A DNA stretch of 64,000 nt from positions 124,001-188,000 of the forward strand of contig NZ_BAAADE010000003.1 in the NCBI RefSeq assembly GCF_039522165.1, given 5' to 3'. This document shows, in pieces, positions 23,929 to 32,694 of the stretch; position 1 is the first letter of the stretch; each line of letters begins with the position of its first letter. A model generated the notes under the pieces. The model searched no databases, was not told the origin of the DNA, and saw only the letters and a list, made by a program, of their open reading frames with translations. The stretch is from Paenochrobactrum glaciei (GTDB lineage: Bacteria; Pseudomonadota; Alphaproteobacteria; Rhizobiales; Rhizobiaceae). Made by a program: the position numbers and the translations under genes.

Positions 23929-25272
23929 TCAGCAGGTTTTAGGGTCGTAAGGGCCCAATTCACCGCCAAAAATGCTCGGGTCATAGGTCACATCGGCGCG
24001 TGCTGCCTTGCCGACCACATTGAGAACATCGAATTTGCTGGTCGGGTTTTCATTGCCGCGCACCACAAGCACATCTTTGAAGCACTGGTGATCGCTGCCG
24101 CGATAAAGGGTAGGGCCGTTGCCCATGCCGTCAAATTCAAAATCTTCCAGCGCTTTGATGACTTCCGGCGGATAGAATGTACCGGCACGTTCACAGGCAT
24201 CGGCATAAAGAATAGCCTGAACATAGCCTGTATGGGCAGACTGTGACGGTGGTGAACCATAGGCTTCGCCATAGGCTTTGGTGAAAGCTTTGGTGCCTTC
24301 ATCATCAAGAGCCCAATGCCAGTTGGAGGTGCCGAAAATGCCTTTCACGGCCTCGCCGGCACCAACAGCCATCAATTCGGAGAACATCGGCACAACGATT
24401 TCAAAGTTTTTGCCGTTTGCCTGACGATCGCGCAGACCAAACTGCACCGCCTGCGGCAGCGAGTTGACCATATCATGGCCATAATGGTTGAGGATCAGAA
24501 CGTCGGCACCGGAGTTCATCACCGGTGTCAGATATTGCGAATAGTCGCCAAGACCAAGCGGTGTGCGCACTGTTGCAACGGTTTCCCAGCCGAGTGCTTC
24601 AGTGGCGGCTTTAATGGATTCTTCTTGTGTCCATCCCCATGTATAGTCGGCGGTCAGGTGATAAGCGCGGCGTTCGCGGCCATAGGCCTCAGCCAGAAAC
24701 GGCGCAATGGCCACACCGGATTGATAGGCATTGAAGAAATGGCGGAAGCCATAACGGCGTTTGTCTTTACCGGTGGTGTCATTGGAGTGGGTCAGGCCGG
24801 ACATGTAAATCACGCCCTTTTCCTGACAAAGGCTCTGTACGGCAATTGCTTCACCTGATGTCACGGAGCCTGTTACCATAACGGCTTTATCGCGTTCGAT
24901 CATACGGCGGGCGCCATCACGCGCAGCGTCGGTGTTGGTTTGTGTGTCCCCTGTGACAAACTCAACTTTTTTGCCTAAAATGCCATTGCCTTTCAAAGCC
25001 AGTGGCTTGAGCGTATTGAGTGCGCCACCATCGCCTTCACCATTAATATGTTTAACGGCGAGCTCATAGGCTTTCAGCTGTTCCAGACCTTCTTCGGCAT
25101 AAGAGCCGGTTTGTGGTACGATAAAACCGAAAACAGGGTTGCCGCTTCCCGGATTGTTACAGAATTCCTCTGCCCAAGCACCTTTGCTGAAAACCAGCGG
25201 TGTGCCAAGCGAGGTCACAAGACCTGCACCGGCACCTTTGATGACAGTACGCCTGTTAATACGAAATGACAT
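23929..25272 (-). CDS. Branched-chain-type ABC substrate-binding protein with Tat signal (Liv system 2)
   Basis: A 447-residue periplasmic receptor, longer than typical Leu/Ile/Val-binding proteins and of the size of urea/amide-type receptors. The N-terminus RRTVIKGAGAG is a twin-arginine export signal, so the protein is probably exported folded. The fold begins PVFGFIVPQTGSYAEEGLEQ. It is divergent from the XRE regulator gene, which likely controls it, and starts the leftward livHMGF operon. The ligand is unknown; short-chain acid or amide compounds would fit the regulator family. Confidence 0.9.
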   Translation of the reverse strand: MSFRINRRTVIKGAGAGLVTSLGTPLVFSKGAWAEEFCNNPGSGNPVFGFIVPQTGSYAEEGLEQLKAYELAVKHINGEGDGGALNTLKPLALKGNGILGKKVEFVTGDTQTNTDAARDGARRMIERDKAVMVTGSVTSGEAIAVQSLCQEKGVIYMSGLTHSNDTTGKDKRRYGFRHFFNAYQSGVAIAPFLAEAYGRERRAYHLTADYTWGWTQEESIKAATEALGWETVATVRTPLGLGDYSQYLTPVMNSGADVLILNHYGHDMVNSLPQAVQFGLRDRQANGKNFEIVVPMFSELMAVGAGEAVKGIFGTSNWHWALDDEGTKAFTKAYGEAYGSPPSQSAHTGYVQAILYADACERAGTFYPPEVIKALEDFEFDGMGNGPTLYRGSDHQCFKDVLVVRGNENPTSKFDVLNVVGKAARADVTYDPSIFGGELGPYDPKTC

Positions 25273-25376
25273 ATGAGCTCCTCCTCGAGCATAGCTTTTT
25301 TAAGCTTATTGTTCCCAAGGAGTAGTGTCGTCCAAAAGAAATATACTTCAATAACAAATTGATATTGCTATATGAA

Positions 25377-25425
25377 TTTGTAAATATTATAATTTTTGTA
25401 AATATTAGTTTGTCAATAATTTACA
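25377..25425. promoter_or_regulatory. TTTGTAAATATTA direct repeats, probable operator of the XRE regulator
   Basis: TTTGTAAATATTA occurs exactly at 25377-25389 and 25395-25407, 18 bases apart. ATTTACA at 25419-25425 gives an inverted half-site. The array lies in the AT-rich gap between the divergent binding-protein and XRE genes, 28 bases before the regulator start. TTTGTAAA resembles the TTTGCAAA-type sites I recall for the related regulator RamB. Confidence 0.5.
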
Positions 25426-25452
25426 TATCTGTTTTACCCTGCCGGAGCTACC

Positions 25453-26994
25453 ATGCGCGCACCCATTGGCATACAGATCAGAAAACAAAGAAAAGCCACC
25501 GGACAATCACAGGCAAGTCTGGCAAAAGCTGTTGGCATTTCAGCCAGTTACCTGAACCTCATCGAGAGTAACAAACGTGCCATTGGCGGCGCATTATTAT
25601 TGCGTTTGGCCGAACGTCTTAATCTGGATGTGGAGCATTTATCCGGCCGCAGCGAGCAGCGGCAAATTCTGGCTTTGCAGGAAATCGCGACTGATCCGGT
25701 TTTGTGCCGTGCGGATTTAAGCGCGATTGAAATGGCGGATTTTGTCGCCCGCTATCCGGAAGCAGCAAGAGCCATCCAGTTGCTTTATCAGGCTTATACG
25801 GATGCCAATGAGGATATGGAGGCCTATGCCAGCCGCCTGCGTTCCGACCCGTTTTTGTCGGAAACGCTGCATGAAGTGCTGAACCGCATTGCCGCGATCC
25901 GCTCAAGCGCGGAAATTCTTTTTACCATGCCGGATTTAAACGCTTCTGACCGGCATCGCTTTACCGGCATGATTAATAGTGAAGGCGACAGTCTCACCAG
26001 CACGGTGCGCAATCTTGCTTCTTATTTTGATGAATCAACCGCACGGCGTAAAGCAATTACGCCGTTGCAGGAGGTGGAAGAGGCAATCATTGCCTGGGAA
26101 AATTACTATCCGCGCTTGGAAGAAGCGGCTGTTGAATTGCGCCGTGAAATTGAAGCGCATGGCGAGTTTTCAGAAACAACACTGACCCTAGCGCTGGAGA
26201 AAAAGCTGAAAATCCGTTGTCGTAAATGGGCGGAAAAGCAAAATGTCAGCTGGGGACATTGGTTTGATGCGGGCAATGACACACTTTGGTTTCGCGGTAA
26301 TACCACAGCTGCCACAAGACAATTCCAGATGGCCAATCTTTATGCGGCCCAGTTAATGCAAAGCACTATTGCGGCACAAGTTGATCTTTTTAACCTGACG
26401 TCGCCGGAAGCCTGCTCCATTGCGCAACATGCTTTGTCATCTTATATCGCGGGTGCGATTATGATGCCCTATGAGGCGTTTTTCAAAGATGCGGAAGAAC
26501 ATCTCTATGATATTGATTTATTGTCGCAAATTTATAGTTCCAGCTTTGAACAGGTTGCGCATCGGTTGGTGACATTGCGGCGCAAGGGACAAGAAGGCGT
26601 GCCTTTTGGCTTTTTGCGTGCCGATATGGCTGGTCGTTTGAGTAAACGCTTCCCGCTTCCTGGTTTTACATTGCCGGTTTCAGGTCATGGCTGCTTGCTC
26701 TGGCCGGTTTATGATGCTTTTGCCTCTAATAGTGCTATCCGGCAGATTTCTGAATTTACCAATGGAAACAAATATTTGCTGGTGGCTAAGGCCGTGCCGA
26801 AACGTGTTTCAGCTTTTGGGGATCGCCCGCTGGTGTTTTCGGTGATGCTGGCTTGCGATATTTTGCATGCCGACAGAACCATTTACGGTAAAGGGCTGGA
26901 ATTGAACGCTAAACCGGTGCCGATCGGCCCTTCTTGCCGCCTTTGCATCCGTTATGATTGCAGTCACCGGCAGGAACCGGCATCAGCGCCTTGA
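25453..26994 (+). CDS. XRE-family regulator of the short-chain fatty acyl (ScfR) type with an internal DHp-like segment
   Basis: A 513-residue protein. Residues 7-62 form a Cro/C1-type helix-turn-helix (IRKQRKATGQSQASLAKAVG, then SASYLNLIESNKRAIGG). The C-terminal end GPSCRLCIRYDCSHRQ is the cysteine motif of ScfR/RamB-type regulators. Between them, residues 137-195 resemble a histidine-kinase dimerisation hairpin: LHEVLNRIAAIRSSAEIL aligns with an H-box, with His140 at the phospho-acceptor place, and a second helix follows, but no ATPase domain is present. It is divergent from the Liv system 2 operon and converges on the symporter-kinase gene with a 3-base gap. It probably senses an acyl-CoA or carboxylate. 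Confidence 0.85.
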   Translation: MRAPIGIQIRKQRKATGQSQASLAKAVGISASYLNLIESNKRAIGGALLLRLAERLNLDVEHLSGRSEQRQILALQEIATDPVLCRADLSAIEMADFVARYPEAARAIQLLYQAYTDANEDMEAYASRLRSDPFLSETLHEVLNRIAAIRSSAEILFTMPDLNASDRHRFTGMINSEGDSLTSTVRNLASYFDESTARRKAITPLQEVEEAIIAWENYYPRLEEAAVELRREIEAHGEFSETTLTLALEKKLKIRCRKWAEKQNVSWGHWFDAGNDTLWFRGNTTAATRQFQMANLYAAQLMQSTIAAQVDLFNLTSPEACSIAQHALSSYIAGAIMMPYEAFFKDAEEHLYDIDLLSQIYSSSFEQVAHRLVTLRRKGQEGVPFGFLRADMAGRLSKRFPLPGFTLPVSGHGCLLWPVYDAFASNSAIRQISEFTNGNKYLLVAKAVPKRVSAFGDRPLVFSVMLACDILHADRTIYGKGLELNAKPVPIGPSCRLCIRYDCSHRQEPASAP

Positions 26995-26997
26995 ACC

Positions 26998-29709
26998 TCA
27001 GGCGCTGACAGGCTGGCGCAAAGGCAGGCTGATGCGGAAACAAACACCGGTCTGTCCGTCATCGACCAGTTGAAGTGAGCCACTCATTTTAGTGATGATA
27101 CGGTGGCTGATATTAAGCCCCAAGCCTAAACCATGGCTGCCATGGGCGTTTTCACGCGAGGAGCCACGCACAAATTTGTCGAAAATGCTGCGTTTGAACT
27201 CTTCCGGTATGCCGGAGCCATTATCAGAAATATCGACATGGTAATGATCCGCCACAATATAGGAGCTGATTTTTACCACCGGAAAAACCGCATCATTATG
27301 AGCAATCGCATTGGCGATAATATTGATGAACACCTGTGAAAGCCGGTCGGGATCGGTATGCACCCATGCTTCTTTAACCCGTTCACCGCTTTCAACCATC
27401 ATAGATCTTTGTTGCGCCAATGCTTCGCAAACGGCAACCGCGCGTTCCAAAACCTCTTCTGCATTGGCTTCGATATTTTCCCAATTGCGTTCACCATGTT
27501 CCAGAGCATTGAGATCAAGGATTTCATCAAGCAGTTTGGTCAGGCGCATACTTTCGCGATGGATTGTATTCACGAACCGTTTTTTGTGATCATCGTCGAG
27601 CTGATCATCGGTCAGTAAAATTTCGGAGAAGGAGCGGATGGAGGTCATTGGGGTGCGCACTTCGTGGCTGACCTGCGACAGAAAATCATCTTTTTGCCGG
27701 TGTAATTCATGCAAAAGCGCGTTGGCTTCGGTCAGTTTTTGCGCCGTTTCGCGCAGTTCCTGCGATTTTTCTTCCAATTCATGCGAATATTCGATCACTT
27801 GTTGCGTTTCATCGGCAATGCGCATCACCTCTTCCAGTGTGATGATATCGCCGGCAACAATTTTGCTGAGTAGCAAATGCGCAGAGGCTGAACCGATGGA
27901 GCTGGCAAGACTGCGTTCCAGCTCGGCGATAAATTCAGCTGAAGCCTCAAACCGCTCGCGTCCGTGCCCGCGCGGAATATTGTGAATGTCGAAAATATTT
28001 TTCGCGCGTGACCAACCAAGAACACGCTCAGCCACGAAAAACAATTCATCCGTTGAAACCGAGCCTTGAATAATGTGCGATTGCGCTGCTTGACCGGGCT
28101 TAAACACATCTACAAATAAGGCTGCCTGAATGTGCTCCATAACGCTTTGATTGGTGAGCATGGAAACGGAAATCAGCGTGGAAATGTTAAAAAACATGCT
28201 CCAGAACACCGAATGGACCAGCGGATCATAGTCTTCCATGCCGAAAAGCGCTTCTGGGCGCAGCATCGACAGACCCCATGGGCCAAATTCGACAATTTGC
28301 GCGACCACTTCGCTGGTGGTGCCGAAGCTTGGCAAAAAGGATGTCCATGCCCAGATGATGAAACCGATGAGAATACCGGAAAATGCACCTTTAACGGTTG
28401 CTGCATGCCAATAAAGGGCGGCGACCATAGCGGGTAATAATTGCGCGACACCGGCAAAGGAAATGAGGCCGATGGGTGCCAAAGCATCGGAATTGGAGGT
28501 AAACCAGAAATAGAGAAAACCGAGACATAAAAGGGCGGCAATGGAAATTCGCCTTGTGCGCAGCAAAAGCCGTGCAATGCCACGCTCGCCTGCGGCTTCC
28601 AGATTATCGGAATGGCGCAACGCAATCGGCAAAACCACATGGTTGGAAACCATGATGGAAAGTGCGATGGAGGCGACAATAATCATTGAAGTGGCGCTGG
28701 AAAAGCCGCCGATAAAGGCAAAAAGCGCTAGACCGTCATTGCCGGTGGACATGGGCAATGTGAGCACAAACATATCCGGATTGGAACCGGCGGGCATAGT
28801 GGAAAGCCCGTAAAAAGCAATCGGCATGGTAAAAATGCTCATCACCAGCAAATAGGCCGGAAATGCCCAACCAGCAGTGCGTAAATGCTCTTCATTGGAG
28901 TTTTCAACGACGGTGATCTGAAATTGGCGCGGCAGGCAGATAACTGCACAGGCTGATAGAAACAAAACCGTTACCCAGCGGCTGCCGAAGCTTTCGCGCT
29001 CATAAATATTAATGCCTGCATCTGCGGCTTGGGCGTAAATTTGTTCCATCCCGCCGCCGAGGCTGAAAACAACAAAAATACCAACAGCAATAAGGGCAAT
29101 CAGTTTGACAATGGCTTCAAAAGCAATCGCCGCAACGACGCCGTGATGCTGCTCGCGCGCATCAACATTGCGGGTGCCGAACAAAATGGTGAAAAGCGCC
29201 ATACCGATAGCCACGCCAAGGGCAAGTTTAACCTCATCCAGCCCACCGCCGCTTTTGGCGATGGAAATCACCTGAATGGAACCGGTAATCGCTTTTAGCT
29301 GGAGGGCAATATAAGGCGTGATGGTAATCACGGCGATGAGCGTTACCAGCACTGCAAGCGGGCTGGATTTTCCAAAGCGCGAGGATAATAAATCTGCCAC
29401 CGATGTGATGCGCTGGGCGTGGCTGATACGGATGAGTTTGCGCAGCAAAAACCACCAGCCGACGAAAACTAAAGTCGGCCCCATATAGATAGCCATATAT
29501 TCCAGCCCGCTGCGGGCAGCCGTGCCGACAGCGCCGTAAAATGTCCAGCTGGTACAATAGACCGAGATCGACAGCGTATAGATAAAAGGTGAGCGTAAAA
29601 AACCGGCATTGCCGCGCTGGGCGCGTTTATCGGAAATATAAGCAAGCAGAAACAAAAGCCCCACATAGGCAACAGCTGTCAGAATAACGAAATTCGGTGA
29701 CAGCATCAT
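26998..29709 (-). CDS. Sodium/solute symporter-histidine kinase fusion (PrlS/CbrA-type sensor)
   Basis: A 903-residue membrane sensor. Residues about 1-520 are a sodium:solute symporter (SLC5/PutP-like) domain with roughly 12-13 hydrophobic segments. A linker and a coiled segment (about 630-665) lead to the kinase: H-box SHEVRTPMTS with phospho-acceptor near His682, N-box NIIANAIAHND, DNGSGIP and GLGLGLNI boxes. The design matches the Brucella PrlS and pseudomonad CbrA/CrbS class. A small membrane protein and a single-domain response regulator are encoded just upstream and overlap or abut it. Whether it transports, only senses, or does both cannot be told from sequence. Confidence 0.92.
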   Translation of the reverse strand: MMLSPNFVILTAVAYVGLLFLLAYISDKRAQRGNAGFLRSPFIYTLSISVYCTSWTFYGAVGTAARSGLEYMAIYMGPTLVFVGWWFLLRKLIRISHAQRITSVADLLSSRFGKSSPLAVLVTLIAVITITPYIALQLKAITGSIQVISIAKSGGGLDEVKLALGVAIGMALFTILFGTRNVDAREQHHGVVAAIAFEAIVKLIALIAVGIFVVFSLGGGMEQIYAQAADAGINIYERESFGSRWVTVLFLSACAVICLPRQFQITVVENSNEEHLRTAGWAFPAYLLVMSIFTMPIAFYGLSTMPAGSNPDMFVLTLPMSTGNDGLALFAFIGGFSSATSMIIVASIALSIMVSNHVVLPIALRHSDNLEAAGERGIARLLLRTRRISIAALLCLGFLYFWFTSNSDALAPIGLISFAGVAQLLPAMVAALYWHAATVKGAFSGILIGFIIWAWTSFLPSFGTTSEVVAQIVEFGPWGLSMLRPEALFGMEDYDPLVHSVFWSMFFNISTLISVSMLTNQSVMEHIQAALFVDVFKPGQAAQSHIIQGSVSTDELFFVAERVLGWSRAKNIFDIHNIPRGHGRERFEASAEFIAELERSLASSIGSASAHLLLSKIVAGDIITLEEVMRIADETQQVIEYSHELEEKSQELRETAQKLTEANALLHELHRQKDDFLSQVSHEVRTPMTSIRSFSEILLTDDQLDDDHKKRFVNTIHRESMRLTKLLDEILDLNALEHGERNWENIEANAEEVLERAVAVCEALAQQRSMMVESGERVKEAWVHTDPDRLSQVFINIIANAIAHNDAVFPVVKISSYIVADHYHVDISDNGSGIPEEFKRSIFDKFVRGSSRENAHGSHGLGLGLNISHRIITKMSGSLQLVDDGQTGVCFRISLPLRQPVSA

Positions 29710-30011
29710 CTTGGCCTGTTCTGATCTGCGGTGAGATCGCGGTTTTGAGGCTCAGCTTCAGGGGAGGGAGCTTGTGTTTTGCGGCTCTTGCGTGAAATAA
29801 AAAAAGCAATGACAACCATGATTGTCCAAACGCCGAGCAAATATAAAAAGGCGAGTGGTATGCCAAAGACGAGAACTTTGTGATTAAACAAGTTCATCAT
29901 TGGCGGCAGTGAGAAAACACAGCCAAAAAGCGGCAATAGAAACACCGCATTATCGCGTTTTTTATCGCCATCACTTTGCGGAGGGCGCGCGTGACCCCGA
30001 TTTTGAACCAT
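29706..30011 (-). CDS. Small membrane protein encoded between response regulator and symporter-kinase
   Basis: From ATG 30011 the protein has about 101 residues and two hydrophobic spans (AVFLLPLFGCVFSLPPMM and VFGIPLAFLYLLGVWTIMVV), then a basic, Pro/Glu-rich tail. Small partner proteins of this form accompany SLC5-type permeases. The longer frame to 30071 lies inside the response regulator gene. ATG 30011 starts one base after the regulator stop, following GGCGGG, and the stop overlaps the kinase start by four bases, so the three genes are coupled. No enzyme function is visible. Confidence 0.75.
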   Translation of the reverse strand: MVQNRGHARPPQSDGDKKRDNAVFLLPLFGCVFSLPPMMNLFNHKVLVFGIPLAFLYLLGVWTIMVVIAFFISRKSRKTQAPSPEAEPQNRDLTADQNRPR

Positions 30012-30012
30012 A

Positions 30013-30399
30013 TTAACCCGCCACGATTTGCGGGGTCGAAAGTAAACGGCTGACCTCGGCGATGACCTCACTGTTGGAATAGGGTTTGGTAATAAAACCG
30101 TCGGCGTTTAAATCGGAAGCCATTTTACGGTCATAACGCTGGCCGCGCGCGGTGAGCACCAAAACATTAGCCTGATAAAGCTCCGGCTGGGCGCGGATAG
30201 TTTTCAAAACATCCATGCCGTTTTTGCGCGGCAGCATAATGTCGAGCAATAATACGCGCGGTTGCAACCGGACAAGCGCTTCTAAAGCTGCCTCACCATC
30301 ATGAACAGCAGCGACACTCCAGCCTTTTCGTTGCAGGATAAACTCAAGGGATTCTAATATTGCGGGTTCATCTTCTGCGATAAGAATATCCAGCACCAC
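30013..30399 (-). CDS. Single-domain response regulator (PrlR/CheY-like receiver)
   Basis: A 128-residue receiver domain with acidic residues near 10-11, phospho-acceptor Asp53 in LLLDIMLPRKNG, Thr83 and Lys105. There is no output domain, so it must act by protein contact or by passing phosphate on. Two GTG codons follow GGGGGAGGTTAA; the first (30399) is used here. It is the first gene of the three-gene unit with the symporter-kinase. The 370-base gap that follows (30400-30769) shows a short hairpin (GCGGC-ACAA-GCCGC near 30512) and no gene. Confidence 0.9.
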   Translation of the reverse strand: MVLDILIAEDEPAILESLEFILQRKGWSVAAVHDGEAALEALVRLQPRVLLLDIMLPRKNGMDVLKTIRAQPELYQANVLVLTARGQRYDRKMASDLNADGFITKPYSNSEVIAEVSRLLSTPQIVAG

Positions 30400-30769
30400 T
30401 TAACCTCCCCCTATTGTGAAGTCTTAAATCAGCGCCGTTCCCTTGATCTTTTATGGTTTTTAAAGCGCTGCTGACTTTTTATCTTTATGCTTTTGTCACT
30501 ATTGAAGCTGAAAAACACCGGCGGCACAAGCCGCATCCCTCAATCACCGGTATTGTTTCAATGCTCCTTGTGATTCCTTTAGTTTAATATGGGCTTTAGC
30601 TATAAGCAGCCTATTCAATGGTCTAATACTGGCTCAAATGGCGGTATTTCTGTTGTTTGTGGTTTAAAACTCTCAAGCAAGCTTTGCAAAACAGGCTCAG
30701 TATGAAATGTTGCGACCTCTTTGAGATTTTAAGAACCCACAGTAATTTGATAATAACGGACATGAGAGA

Positions 30770-31621
30770 ATGACGGGTATTGATACATATGAACTGGTTT
30801 GGCTGGTTATCGGCCTGCTGGTTGCCGGTGGCATTACAGGAATGCTGGCCGGATTGTTTGGCGTTGGCGGCGGTACGGTGGCCGTGCCTATTCTCTATGA
30901 ACTGTTCCGTTATTTAGGCGTGCCGGAAGATGTGCGCATGCAATTATGTATCGGCACATCGCTGGCGATCATCGTGCCGACATCTATCCGCTCTTTCTAC
31001 AGCCATCGTTCAAAAGGCGCGATTGATCTGGCATTGCTGCAAAGCTGGGCAATTCCGATCATTATCGGTGTGGTTCTGGGCGCGATGATTGCGCGTTTTG
31101 CACCGGCAGAACTGTTTAAAATCATTTTCGTTGTTGTGGCTGGTTTTACCGCAATTCGCTTGCTGTTCGGCAAAGAAAACTGGCATTTGGGCGAAGTTTA
31201 CCCGAATAAGATCATCGTCAAACTGGTTGGTGGTGTTATCGGCGTTCTTGCCTCGTTGATGGGCATTGGCGGCGGTCAGCTCTCCACCTTGTTCATGACC
31301 TTTTACAAGCGTCCGATCCATGAAGCCGTAGCAACATCATCAGGTGTTGGTGTGCTGATCTCTATTCCGGGTGCTCTGGGCTATATTTATGCCGGCTGGC
31401 CAACCGCAGCACTTTACCCGGATGTGGCGGCTTTGCAGCCGCCGATGACATTGGGTTATGTGTCACTGGTCGGTTTCCTGCTCTTCATCCCGACCAGTAT
31501 TTACATGGCACCGGTTGGCGCAAAATTGGCGCATAGCCTGTCCCGTCGTAAGCTGGAAATGGCATTCGGTTTGTTCCTGTCCGCCATTTGTCTGCGCTTT
31601 TTATACAGCATTTTCTTTTAA
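30770..31621 (+). CDS. TauE/SafE-family sulfite/anion exporter
   Basis: A 283-residue membrane protein with about eight hydrophobic segments in two related halves. The two glycine-rich repeats GLFGVGGGTVAVPIL and LMGIGGGQLSTLFMTF define the TauE/SafE (DUF81) family. Members export sulfite, sulfoacetate or other anions. It stands alone. Its last 21 bases overlap the end of the converging EamA gene, so no terminator separates the two. Confidence 0.88.
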   Translation: MTGIDTYELVWLVIGLLVAGGITGMLAGLFGVGGGTVAVPILYELFRYLGVPEDVRMQLCIGTSLAIIVPTSIRSFYSHRSKGAIDLALLQSWAIPIIIGVVLGAMIARFAPAELFKIIFVVVAGFTAIRLLFGKENWHLGEVYPNKIIVKLVGGVIGVLASLMGIGGGQLSTLFMTFYKRPIHEAVATSSGVGVLISIPGALGYIYAGWPTAALYPDVAALQPPMTLGYVSLVGFLLFIPTSIYMAPVGAKLAHSLSRRKLEMAFGLFLSAICLRFLYSIFF

Positions 31622-32635
31622 GAGCTGTTTTTTACGTTCTGCCGCGCGCTTTTGCTCGCGGTAGAACACAAATAATCCGCTGCCGACAACGATAAAACCA
31701 CCGACAAATGTCCACAGATCCGGCATATCGCGGAAGATAATCCAGCCGACAATGATCGACCAGACGAGCTGTAAATAGTTGAATGGCTGCAATAATGTTG
31801 CCGGTGCCAATGTCAGCGCTTTAATCAAAAAGAAATGCGCGACCATGGCCATAACGCATAAAAGCGAAAGCCATAATAAATCAACCGGCGCCATACTGAC
31901 CCAGAAAAGTGGCAAACCGAGTGTCATGAGCACTGCACCGACGGCGCCGACATAAAAGAATGATGTGACAGCACTGTCGCTGGTGCCGGAAACGCGGGTT
32001 AAAATCTGATAAAGTGCATAAGCAATAGCACCAAGCATGGTGTAAACGGCACCAAACTCCATCACCCCGCTGCCGGGGCGTAAGATCACCAGAATTCCAC
32101 CGAAACCAACGGCCAACGCCAGCCAACGCCGCCAACCAACCTTTTCGCCTAAAAAAATCGCCGCTAACGCGGTAACAAAGAGCGGATAGGATTGAAAGAG
32201 CGCGATAACTTCTGCAAGCCCCATGGTTTTAAACGCCAAACCAACCATGGCAATTTCAAAAACTAAAATTAGCCCGCGCGCGATTTGAATAGCAGGTTTA
32301 CGGCTGCGGACAGTATTTTTAAAACCTGCATCCGCGCGCGCGGCCATGATTGTTCCGACGGCAAAAAATACCCAGTAACGCGCCATAATAATAAAAGTAA
32401 TCGGATAGTCGGTGACCAGATGCTTGGTGATAGCATCTTGCATGGCAAAAATGGCGGTCGCGCCTATCACCAATGTAATACCTAATTTATGGTTGCGTTC
32501 GGTTTGCATACTGGAAGGCTGTGCCTGATCGGAAGCGCCAGCAGAACCTTCCGCAGACTGAACGGCGAAGTGTTTGTTATTATTCAATTTTTTATGCCAA
32601 CTTGGTGGGTATTTAACGAAAGACGATAAAAACAT
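31601..32635 (-). CDS. EamA/DMT-superfamily transporter
   Basis: A membrane protein with about ten hydrophobic segments in two EamA repeats (GATAIFAMQDAITKHLV and GAIAYALYQILTRVSG). It is probably an exporter of small metabolites or amino acids. The 42-residue extension before MQTERNHKLG is polar and atypical, so the real start may be ATG 32509, although neither start has a clear ribosome binding site. The 3' end overlaps the TauE gene by 21 bases on the opposite strand. Confidence 0.85.
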   Translation of the reverse strand: MFLSSFVKYPPSWHKKLNNNKHFAVQSAEGSAGASDQAQPSSMQTERNHKLGITLVIGATAIFAMQDAITKHLVTDYPITFIIMARYWVFFAVGTIMAARADAGFKNTVRSRKPAIQIARGLILVFEIAMVGLAFKTMGLAEVIALFQSYPLFVTALAAIFLGEKVGWRRWLALAVGFGGILVILRPGSGVMEFGAVYTMLGAIAYALYQILTRVSGTSDSAVTSFFYVGAVGAVLMTLGLPLFWVSMAPVDLLWLSLLCVMAMVAHFFLIKALTLAPATLLQPFNYLQLVWSIIVGWIIFRDMPDLWTFVGGFIVVGSGLFVFYREQKRAAERKKQLLKENAV

Positions 32636-32694
32636 CAGGAAAAGGCGTGGCGCTTATGACAAGCGACGCACTCAACTAGGGTATCTGATTTTAC

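Noticed and set aside
20116..25272. Second Liv system as a recent duplication of the first
   Set aside because: Subunits differ in length, inserts, signature motifs and export signal; they belong to different subfamilies.
30400..30769. Possible small gene or RNA in the 370-base gap before the TauE gene
   Set aside because: Only a short GC-rich hairpin and AT-rich DNA are seen; no frame with a ribosome binding site.
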